Positions 57,358 through 64,000 of a stretch of 64,000 nucleotides of DNA are shown here, one piece after another. A program made the translations under genes and the position numbers. This stretch comes from G963422565 sp963422565 (lineage in GTDB: Bacteria > Pseudomonadota > Alphaproteobacteria > MPNO01). Numbering within the stretch: the first letter of the stretch is position 1; each line of letters opens with the position of its first letter. The stretch lies in NCBI GenBank assembly GCA_963422565.1, contig OY730228.1, positions 1,302,001 to 1,366,000 of the forward strand, written 5' to 3'. The notes under the pieces were generated by a model. It did no database searches. It was not told the DNA's origin and saw nothing but the letters and a program-made list of their open reading frames with translations.

Positions 57358-58761
57358 ATGTCGGTCATCACACGTTTCGCCCCGTCGCCCACCGGTTTCC
57401 TGCATATCGGCGGCGCCCGCACGGCGTTGTTCAACTGGCTGTTCGCGCGCCGCCACGGCGGACGGTTCCTGCTTCGCATCGAGGATACAGATCAGGCGCG
57501 GTCGACGCCCGAAGCGATCGAGGCGATCCTCGACGGTCTGGCGTGGCTGGGGCTCGAATGGGACGACGAGCCGGTCTACCAGTCCCGGAGGCGGGCCGAG
57601 CATCTCGCGGCGGTCGCACGCCTGCTCGCCGAAGGAAAGGCCTATCGTTGCTATGCGACGCCGGCCGAGCTCGCGGAGATGCGGAAGACCGCCCGCTCGG
57701 AGGGCCGCTCGGTCCTCTATGACGGCAGATGGAGGGATCGCGACCCGGCGGACGCACCGGACGGCATCGCCCCCGTGATCCGGTTCAAGGCGCCGTGCGG
57801 CGGCGAGACAATCGTCGAGGACGAGGTTCAGGGGACGGTCCGGGTCGCCGATTCGGAGCTCGACGACCTCGTTCTGCTGCGCGCCGACGGCACGCCCACC
57901 TACATGCTCGCGGTCGTGGTCGACGATCACGACATGGGGATCACCCACGCGATTCGGGGGGACGACCATCTTACCAACGCATTCCGTCAGACGGCGCTGT
58001 TTCGCGCGCTGGGCTGGACGCCGCCGCGCTACGCCCACATCCCGCTGATCCACGGCGCGGACGGCGCGAAGCTCTCCAAGCGCCACGGCGCGCTGGCGGT
58101 CGACGCCTATCGCGGCATGGGCATCTTGCCGGAGGCGCTCAATAACGGGCTGCTCCGGCTCGGTTGGAGCCACGGCGACGACGAGATCATCTCCCGCGAT
58201 CGGGCGATCGCGTGGTTCGATCTCGGCGGCGTCGGACGCGCCGCCGCCCGCTTCGACCTCGACAGGCTGCTGAGCCTCAACGGGCGCTATATCCGGGGCG
58301 CCGGCGCCCCGCGTCTGGTCGGCGAAATTCGGGATCTCGTCGCGAAGAGGATCGGGCGTCCGCTCGGGACGGTGGAGCGCCGCCGCCTCGAAGCGGCGAT
58401 GCCGGGCCTCCAAACCCGCGCCAAGACGCTGGTCGAGCTGGCCGAGAAGGCGCTGTTCTACGTCATGCCCCGGCCGATCGAGATCGACGGCAAGGCGCGC
58501 AGGCTCCTGACCGATGCGGCGCGGTCGCTGCTGGCCGATACTGCCTCGGCGCTCGACGGGCTGACCGACTGGCGCGAGGACGCGATCGAGGACGCGATAC
58601 GAAAGTTCGCGAACGCGCGCGGCTGGAAGCTGGGGGCCGTCGCCCAGCCGATGCGCGCGGCCTTGACCGGCGCTACCGCCTCGCCCGGCATATTCGAGGT
58701 GGCCGCTGTCCTCGGCCGCGCGGAGACGCTCGGGCGGCTCGACGACGCTTGCCGGCCCTGA
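57358..58761 (+). CDS. gltX: Glutamyl-tRNA synthetase
   Basis: Charges glutamate onto tRNA-Glu. The 467-residue class I synthetase has the HIGH-type motif SPTGFLHIGGARTALFN and the KMSKS-type GAKLSKRHGALAV. The loop IRFKAPCGGETIVEDEVQG is typical of bacterial GltX. A zinc-finger-like set in YRCYATPAELAEMR is incomplete, as in many alphaproteobacteria. The ATG is at the usual place. Many alphaproteobacteria carry two gltX genes. Confidence 0.95.
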   Translation: MSVITRFAPSPTGFLHIGGARTALFNWLFARRHGGRFLLRIEDTDQARSTPEAIEAILDGLAWLGLEWDDEPVYQSRRRAEHLAAVARLLAEGKAYRCYATPAELAEMRKTARSEGRSVLYDGRWRDRDPADAPDGIAPVIRFKAPCGGETIVEDEVQGTVRVADSELDDLVLLRADGTPTYMLAVVVDDHDMGITHAIRGDDHLTNAFRQTALFRALGWTPPRYAHIPLIHGADGAKLSKRHGALAVDAYRGMGILPEALNNGLLRLGWSHGDDEIISRDRAIAWFDLGGVGRAAARFDLDRLLSLNGRYIRGAGAPRLVGEIRDLVAKRIGRPLGTVERRRLEAAMPGLQTRAKTLVELAEKALFYVMPRPIEIDGKARRLLTDAARSLLADTASALDGLTDWREDAIEDAIRKFANARGWKLGAVAQPMRAALTGATASPGIFEVAAVLGRAETLGRLDDACRP

Positions 58762-58883
58762 CCCGAGGCCGGGGGAAATTTGCCCCGGCGCGGGGAGGCC
58801 GATACATTGGCCGGCGACCGGGCGCCCGGTCTCGGCGTCTCGGCTTTCATCCGATCTCGGCACGCAACGACTTCAGGAACCAC

Positions 58884-60218
58884 ATGATGAACGACGACGC
58901 GTCGGCGGATGCAGGCGCCTCCCCGGTGGACTCGGTGACTGTCACCGACCATGCGACGGGCGCCGGCATGACGGTACCGGTCTTGCATGGAACGCTTGGT
59001 CCGCGCGTGATCGACATGCGTCAGCTCTATGCCGGAATGGACATGTTTTCCTACGATCCCGGCTATACCTCCACCGGAAGCTGCGAATCCAAGATCACCT
59101 ATATCGACGGCGAGAACGGCATCCTGCTGCATCGCGGCTACACGATCGAGGATCTCGCCAAGAACTGCGATTTCATGGAAGTCTGTTACCTTCTGCTCTA
59201 CGGCGAACTGCCGACGGAGGAGCAGAAGTCGCTTTTCGCCTACGGCATCACCCATCACACGATGGTGCACGAGCAGCTGCATAAATTCATCGACGGCTTC
59301 CGCCGCGATGCGCATCCGATGGCGATCATGTGCGGCGTCGTCGGCGCGCTGTCGGCCTTCTACCACGACAGTACGGATATCGCGGACGCCCATCAGCGAA
59401 TGGTCGCGTCCTACCGCCTGATCGCAAAGATGCCCACCCTGGCCGCATGGGCATTCAAATACTCTCTGGGCCAACCCTTCATCTACCCGCGCAACGATTT
59501 GAATTACGCGGAAAATATCGTTCATATGATGTTCGCGACACCGTGCGAGCGGTATGAGGTCAACCCGATCATCGCGAAAGCGTTCGACCGCATCCTCATC
59601 CTGCATGCCGACCACGAGCAGAACGCTTCGACATCGACGGTCCGGATGGCGGGCTCCAGCGGCGCCAATCCGTTCGCCTGCATCGCCGCCGGCATTGCCA
59701 GCCTCTGGGGACCGGCCCATGGCGGCGCCAACGAGGCCGTTCTCAACATGCTGAACGAGATCGGAAGTACCAACCGCATTCCCGAATTCATCGACCACGC
59801 GAAGGATCCGGACAATCCGTTCCGGTTGATGGGTTTCGGTCACCGCGTATACAAGAATTTCGACCCCCGCGCCCTTCTGATGCGCGAGTCGTGCCACGAG
59901 GTCTTGAACGAGCTCGGGGTTCGCGAAGAGCCGCTGCTCGAACTCGCGATGGAGCTCGAACGCATCGCGCTCGAGGACGAATATTTCGTCGAGCGCAAGC
60001 TTTATCCGAATGTCGATTTCTATTCCGGCATCATATTCCGGGCGATCGGCATCCCGGTCAGCATGTTCACGGCCATCTTCGCCGTCGCCCGGACGGTCGG
60101 CTGGGTGGCGCAGTGGAACGAGATGATCGAAGACCCGAACCAGAAGATCGGCCGCCCGCGCCAGCTCTATACCGGGGCGGTGCAGCGCCCGTTCATCCCG
60201 ATCGAGGCGCGGGAATAA
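58884..60218 (+). CDS. gltA: Citrate synthase
   Basis: Condenses acetyl-CoA and oxaloacetate in the TCA cycle. The 444-residue type II (hexameric) enzyme has the catalytic His in GPAHGGANEAV, the substrate-binding MGFGHRVYKNFDPRA and the catalytic Asp in YPNVDFYSGIIF. The ATG at 58884 has AGGAACC upstream; a second ATG follows directly. The gltX-gltA order is normal for the Rhodospirillales. A 120-bp spacer separates the two genes. Confidence 0.95.
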   Translation: MMNDDASADAGASPVDSVTVTDHATGAGMTVPVLHGTLGPRVIDMRQLYAGMDMFSYDPGYTSTGSCESKITYIDGENGILLHRGYTIEDLAKNCDFMEVCYLLLYGELPTEEQKSLFAYGITHHTMVHEQLHKFIDGFRRDAHPMAIMCGVVGALSAFYHDSTDIADAHQRMVASYRLIAKMPTLAAWAFKYSLGQPFIYPRNDLNYAENIVHMMFATPCERYEVNPIIAKAFDRILILHADHEQNASTSTVRMAGSSGANPFACIAAGIASLWGPAHGGANEAVLNMLNEIGSTNRIPEFIDHAKDPDNPFRLMGFGHRVYKNFDPRALLMRESCHEVLNELGVREEPLLELAMELERIALEDEYFVERKLYPNVDFYSGIIFRAIGIPVSMFTAIFAVARTVGWVAQWNEMIEDPNQKIGRPRQLYTGAVQRPFIPIEARE

Positions 60219-60269
60219 CCGGCCGGGGAGCGGGCATCCCGCGCAACCCCGGATATCCGTCCGGCGGGC

Positions 60270-61511
60270 TCAGATGGCGCCCGCCTCCCGGCAGGCGGCG
60301 ACCCGCGCGTCGTCGTAGCCGACGACCTCCTTGAGAACCCGTTCGGTATGCTCGCCGAGAAGCGGGGAGGCAGTCACCCGAACGGCCGAGTCGGACAGCT
60401 TGATCGGGCAGCCGATCGTCACGAACGGCCCCCGTTCCGGATGGTCCACGACCACCACCGAGTTTCTCGCGCGAAGCGACTCGTCGTCCTGCAACTCCTG
60501 CATGCTCATGACCGGACCGCAGGGAATGTCGTGCGCGCTCAGAAGGCGCATGACCTCGAACTTGTCCAGGGTCCGGGTCCATTCCTCGATGATCGCGAAA
60601 CACCGATCGAGCTTGGGCAGCCGCGCCGCCGGCGTCGCCCATGCCGGATCTTCGATAAGCTCTTCCCGGCCGCAGAGCCGCATGTAATGCGCCCAGCCCT
60701 GCGGCTGGATGATCACATAGATGTAATCGTCCGGGCCGCCCGGCGCGCATTCGACCGCCCAGCCCGGCTGGCCGCCCCCCGAGGCGTTGCCGCCGCGCGG
60801 GACCGAGGGGCCGAACTCGCCGTTGGGGTATTGCGGGTACTCCGTCAACGGGCCGTGCGCCAGCCGCTGCTGATCGCGCAGCTTGACCCGGCAGAGATTG
60901 AGCACCGCGTCCTGCATCGCCACCTCGACGCGCTGGCCCCTGCCCGTCTTCCCGCGCTGGATCAAGGCCGCGAGGATGCCGGCGACGCAGTGGACGCCGG
61001 TCCCGGAATCGCCGATCTGGGCGCCCGTGACCAGCGGCGGCCCCGCGTCGAACCCGGTCGTCGAAGCCGAGCCGCCCATACATTGGGCGACATTCTCGTA
61101 TGCCTTGACGTCCTGGAAAGGTCCAGGGCCGAATCCCTTGATCGACGCATAGACGATGCGCGGATTGATCTCGTGGATCCGCTCCCAGGAGAATCCCTGC
61201 CGGGCCAGAGCGCCGGGTGCGAAATTCTCCACGATGACGTCGCATTTCTTCAGGAGCCCGGTAAACGTCTCGCGCCCTTCCGCGATCTTGGTGTTGATCG
61301 TGATCGACTTCTTGTTGCAGTTGAGCATGGTGAAATAGAGGCTATCGACATCGGGGATGTCCCGAAGCTGCTGCCGGGTGATGTCGCCCCGCCCGGGCAG
61401 TTCGACCTTGATCACCTCCGCTCCGAACCAGGCCAGCAGCTGGGTCGCCGAGGGTCCGGATTGGACATGGGTCATGTCGAGTATCCTGATTCCGTCCAGT
61501 GCTGCGTTCAT
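60270..61511 (-). CDS. CaiB/BaiF (formyl-CoA transferase-like) CoA-transferase
   Basis: A 413-residue class III CoA-transferase. The N-terminal LDGIRILDMTHVQSGPSATQ and LLAWFGAEVIKVELPG are typical of formyl-CoA:oxalate CoA-transferases. The catalytic Asp lies in TGAQIGDSGTGVH. The ATG at 61511 matches the normal start; a GTG at 61538 is also possible. It is 53 bp after the ThDP-enzyme gene and probably the last gene of the lpxB-glyoxalase-ThDP-CaiB series. Transfer of CoA from a formyl- or hydroxyacyl-CoA is inferred. Confidence 0.88.
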   Translation of the reverse strand: MNAALDGIRILDMTHVQSGPSATQLLAWFGAEVIKVELPGRGDITRQQLRDIPDVDSLYFTMLNCNKKSITINTKIAEGRETFTGLLKKCDVIVENFAPGALARQGFSWERIHEINPRIVYASIKGFGPGPFQDVKAYENVAQCMGGSASTTGFDAGPPLVTGAQIGDSGTGVHCVAGILAALIQRGKTGRGQRVEVAMQDAVLNLCRVKLRDQQRLAHGPLTEYPQYPNGEFGPSVPRGGNASGGGQPGWAVECAPGGPDDYIYVIIQPQGWAHYMRLCGREELIEDPAWATPAARLPKLDRCFAIIEEWTRTLDKFEVMRLLSAHDIPCGPVMSMQELQDDESLRARNSVVVVDHPERGPFVTIGCPIKLSDSAVRVTASPLLGEHTERVLKEVVGYDDARVAACREAGAI

Positions 61512-61564
61512 CTCCGGCCTTTTCGAATTCTGTGACACCCGCCGCGCCCCGATTTCGGCGGCGG

Positions 61565-63274
61565 CTACTTGTACATGGTCTGCGCCCTGGTTCCCGGCGC
61601 ATACTCGTTGGGGTCGACCCAGATATTGACGATCGCGCAGGTGCCGCCGCGGACGGCTTCACGCGCGCGGCGGAGCGCCGGGGCGATATCCTGGGGTTCG
61701 CGCACCGCTTCCCCGTGCGCGCCGAAGCAGTCCGCGAACCGCTCGAACGCGACATCGCCGAGCTTGTTGCCGACATTTCCGCGCTGCTCGCCGTACTTCA
61801 TGATCTGACCGCAGCGGATCTGGTTCATCGCCGAATTGTTGCCGATCACCGAGATGAAGGGGAGACCGAAGCGCTGGGCGGTCTCGATATCCCAACTCGT
61901 CATCGAGAACGCGCCGTCGCCGTAATAGCAGAGCACTTCCTTGTCCGGATGCGCGAGCTTGGACGTCATCGCGAACGCGGTGCCGACGCCGAGAGTCCCG
62001 AGCGGTCCCGGGTCCATCCAATGCCCGGGAGCCCTCGGTTGAACCGCCTGGGCGCTGATCGTCACCACGTCCCCGCCATCGCCGATATAGATCGTGTCCT
62101 CGTTCAGAAACTCGTTTATCTCATATGCGACCCGATAGGGGTGGATGGGGCTCGCCTCCGAACGGAACATGGGCAGCAGCTTCCGATAGGCCGCCTCCTC
62201 GGCCGCCCTCAGCCCCTCCATCCAGGCCTCGCGCTGCGCCGCGCCGTTGTCCACGCGGCCCGACGCGGCAGCGCGGACCGCATCCAGGATCACGCCGGGA
62301 TCGCCGGCAAGACCGAGCGAAATATCGCGGTTCTTGCCGACGGTGCGGTAGTCCATATCGATCTGGACGACCGTCGCCGCGCGGCCGAGCCTCCGGCCGT
62401 AGCCCATCCGAAAATCGAACGGCGCGCCGACGATGACGATCACGTCGGCCTTGTCGAAGGCCATCCGCCGCGTCCGGTGAAAATGGTGGGGGTCGCCGGG
62501 CGGCAGCATCCCGCGCCCGGCACCGTTCATATAGGCGGGGATATTGAGGGCGCGGACCAGCGCCGCCGCCGAATCGGTGCCGCGGCAGGTCCAGATCTGG
62601 GTCCCCAGCAGGATGCAGGGCCGTTCCGAACGCACGAGGATATCGGCCAGGCGTTCGATGTCGGCGGGATCGCCGAGCGAGCGCGTCGATGCCCGGTACC
62701 GGCCGGCCGCCGGGATACGCGCATCGGAGAGCCTGACCCTCGCGTCCAGCACGTCGCGCGGAATTTCCAGGAACGCCGGCCCCGGCGCGCCCGCATGCGC
62801 CTCGCGGCACGCCATCGAGACAAGATCCGCGATGCGCTCCGTCCCCGGCACCGTCGCCGCGAACTTGGTGATCGGCGCCATCATGTCGACATGGGGCAGG
62901 TCCTGGAGCGAGCCCATCTTGTGTTGGCTGAGCGCGCCCTGACCGCCGATCATCAGGATCGGGCTCTCGGCGCGGAACGCGTTGGCGACCCCGGTCATCG
63001 CGTTGGTCGTTCCCGGCCCGGCGGTGGTCACGACGCAGCCGGTCTTGCCGGTCTGGCGGGCGTAGCCGTCGGCGGCATGCGCGGCGACCTGTTCGTGGCG
63101 AACATCGACGATGCGGATGTCCTCGTCCAGACAACCGTCATAGATGTCGATGATATGACCGCCGCAGAGGGTAAAGATCGTATCGATACCCTCGTTCTTG
63201 AGCGCCTTGGCGACCAGATGGCCGCCGGAGATCGTCTCTTCCATCTCGAGCCTCGTCTCTAAGGCCGTCGCCAT
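61565..63274 (-). CDS. ThDP-dependent decarboxylase/lyase (oxalyl-CoA decarboxylase or 2-hydroxyacyl-CoA lyase-like)
   Basis: A 569-residue thiamine diphosphate enzyme. The catalytic Glu is in DVRHEQVAAHAADGYA, AGPGTTNAMTGVANAF follows, and the ThDP motif starts at YYGDGAFSMTSWDIETAQR and ends at the NN of SVIGNNSAMN. These fit the acetolactate synthase/oxalyl-CoA decarboxylase/2-hydroxyacyl-CoA lyase superfamily. The CoA-transferase next door favours a CoA-ester substrate over acetolactate synthesis. The ATG at 63274 has GGGGAGGG 7 nt upstream, and no small ALS subunit gene is present. Confidence 0.8.
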   Translation of the reverse strand: MATALETRLEMEETISGGHLVAKALKNEGIDTIFTLCGGHIIDIYDGCLDEDIRIVDVRHEQVAAHAADGYARQTGKTGCVVTTAGPGTTNAMTGVANAFRAESPILMIGGQGALSQHKMGSLQDLPHVDMMAPITKFAATVPGTERIADLVSMACREAHAGAPGPAFLEIPRDVLDARVRLSDARIPAAGRYRASTRSLGDPADIERLADILVRSERPCILLGTQIWTCRGTDSAAALVRALNIPAYMNGAGRGMLPPGDPHHFHRTRRMAFDKADVIVIVGAPFDFRMGYGRRLGRAATVVQIDMDYRTVGKNRDISLGLAGDPGVILDAVRAAASGRVDNGAAQREAWMEGLRAAEEAAYRKLLPMFRSEASPIHPYRVAYEINEFLNEDTIYIGDGGDVVTISAQAVQPRAPGHWMDPGPLGTLGVGTAFAMTSKLAHPDKEVLCYYGDGAFSMTSWDIETAQRFGLPFISVIGNNSAMNQIRCGQIMKYGEQRGNVGNKLGDVAFERFADCFGAHGEAVREPQDIAPALRRAREAVRGGTCAIVNIWVDPNEYAPGTRAQTMYK

Positions 63275-63336
63275 GTCCATGCCCTCCCCTGCCTCGCCCG
63301 CCGCCGCGCCGACCTCCGAGGCCGACGCGGGCCCGG

Positions 63337-63753
63337 TCAAGCCCTCTGAATCAGCTCGATGCGGTAACCGTCGGGATCTTCGATGAACGCCATATGCGTC
63401 CGGCTTCCGCCGAACTTCATCGGCCCCGGTTCGCGCGGCACCGGAACGCCTTCCGCTTTCAGCCTGCCGCAGGTCCGATAGACATCGGGCACCGCCACCG
63501 CAAGATGTCCGAACGCGGTCCCGAGCTCGTAGCCGTCCTCCTGGTCCCAGTTATGGGTCAGCTCGATGACCGTCGTGTCCGCTTCGTCCCCGTAACCGAG
63601 AAAGGCCAGCGTGAACCGCCCGTCCGGAAATTCCCGACGACGCAGGATACGCATCCCCAGATGACGGGTATAGAAGTCGATCGACGCCTCGAGATCTCTC
63701 ACGCGAAGCATCGTGTGCAAATAACGATAGTCGGTGGCCGTGTCGTCGTTCAT
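63337..63753 (-). CDS. gloA: Glyoxalase I / lactoylglutathione lyase-like protein
   Basis: A 138-residue vicinal oxygen chelate protein with the lactoylglutathione lyase layout: YLHTMLRVRDLEASIDFYTR, LGMRILRRREFPDGRFTLAF, the metal-ligand Glu in VIELTHNWDQ, FGHLAVAVPDVY and the final FIEDPDGYRIELIQR. It would detoxify methylglyoxal with glutathione. The ATG overlaps the lpxB stop (ATGA). A very similar layout is found downstream of lpxB in relatives. Confidence 0.9.
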   Translation of the reverse strand: MNDDTATDYRYLHTMLRVRDLEASIDFYTRHLGMRILRRREFPDGRFTLAFLGYGDEADTTVIELTHNWDQEDGYELGTAFGHLAVAVPDVYRTCGRLKAEGVPVPREPGPMKFGGSRTHMAFIEDPDGYRIELIQRA

Positions 63754-64000
63754 TCATCCGTCTCCCCGTTCGCGCGTCGCGCCGTTTCCAGAACCGCCTC
63801 GGCGGCCCGTTCGCTCGGGCGCCGGCCCCCCACGCTCAGAATTTCCAGCGCCGTCCTCGCGTCCTCGAGCTGCGCCCTCCGGGCGCCGGCGTCGTCGAAG
63901 AGCCGGTCCGCTTCCGCCGCCAGCAGATCAGGGCGGCAGTTCTCCGCCAGAAGCTCGGGTATCGACGGGCGTTCGAGGAGGAGGTTGACAATCGTCACAT
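63750..64000 (-). CDS. lpxB: Lipid-A-disaccharide synthase, C-terminal part (cut by window edge)
   Basis: Only the last 83 or so codons are present, and the gene runs off the right edge. The sequence VNLLLERPSIPELLAENCRP and the helical end (DRLFDDAGARRAQLEDARTA) match the LpxB C-terminus, where NLLLxRPxVPELLQ is conserved. Gene order (gltA region next to lpxB) also fits. LpxB joins UDP-diacylglucosamine and lipid X in lipid A synthesis. The stop overlaps the glyoxalase start. Confidence 0.8.
   Translation of the reverse strand, partial: VTIVNLLLERPSIPELLAENCRPDLLAAEADRLFDDAGARRAQLEDARTALEILSVGGRRPSERAAEAVLETARRANGETDE

Noticed and set aside
61565..63274. ThDP enzyme as acetolactate synthase (ilvB)
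   Set aside because: No ilvN small-subunit gene or other ilv gene is nearby, and a CoA-transferase gene follows instead.
1..64000. tRNA, rRNA, CRISPR arrays, transposases, integrases
   Set aside because: None could be recognised by eye. A covariance-model scan would be needed to exclude tRNA or small RNA genes.

Overview
The window is high-GC DNA of an alphaproteobacterium, most likely from the Rhodospirillales. The evidence is the order trpD-trpC-moaC-moeA-lexA-comEC-gltX-gltA-lpxB on the right, an alphaproteobacterial LexA box (GAAC-N7-GAAC, the complement of GTTC-N7-GTTC) ahead of lexA, and a plain aerobic gene content. I see no tRNA, rRNA, CRISPR array, transposase or integrase. Functions come from motifs I could read and from gene order; no database search was run.

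Layout. (1) 93-6176: homogentisate dioxygenase, then a divergent msrB / MBL-fold / class II aldolase cluster, about 870 bp of gene-poor and partly degraded DNA, and a two-subunit Rieske ring-hydroxylating oxygenase. (2) 6157-12911: a seven-gene minus-strand operon coding, in order of transcription, for a lipoprotein, a double DUF350 membrane protein, a membrane-anchored spermidine-synthase-like enzyme, a DUF2170 protein, a PspA/IM30 protein, a DUF2491 protein and a TrkA-N-linked ion channel. This looks like a PspA-centred envelope-stress system, and a 44-bp near-perfect palindrome lies inside it. (3) 13570-28457: formaldehyde and central metabolism, including a compact pyrimidine operon with a class 1B (PyrK-PyrD) dihydroorotate dehydrogenase, an M20 amidohydrolase, pyrC and pyrE, followed by PhyH, apt, UbiD-like and GMC genes.

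(4) 28614-48526: a 20-kb defence locus, all on the minus strand and largely translationally coupled. Its frame is a helicase (XRE-SNF2-DUF3883), a DUF1156 adenine methylase and a DUF499 ATPase, the composition called Hma (helicase-methylase-ATPase). Packed between these core genes are several smaller modules: DUF3800; a zeta-like kinase with its small partner; MNT-HEPN; DUF262-HEPN; a retropepsin-like protease; an AAA ATPase with a chimeric TOPRIM-HEPN protein; a truncated second zeta module; an AbiJ-like HEPN protein; and an AAA-TOPRIM pair with a 55-residue leader protein.

The main discovery is structural. Copies of the first codons of the DUF1156 methylase gene recur at 41255 and 40714, with a shorter trace at 38692. 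Each directly follows the stop codon of an embedded module. Two gap-free duplications (376 bp and 320 bp) meet in a 9-bp shared sequence, and the same rearrangements made an in-frame TOPRIM-HEPN fusion. This suggests that defence modules were stacked upstream of the methylase gene by repeated recombination through its 5' end.

(5) 48847-64000: ppiD-like foldase, trpD, trpC, moaC, moeA, SOS-regulated lexA, comEC, gltX and gltA. On the minus strand follow lpxB (cut by the window edge), a glyoxalase, a ThDP-dependent lyase or decarboxylase, and a CaiB-type CoA-transferase.
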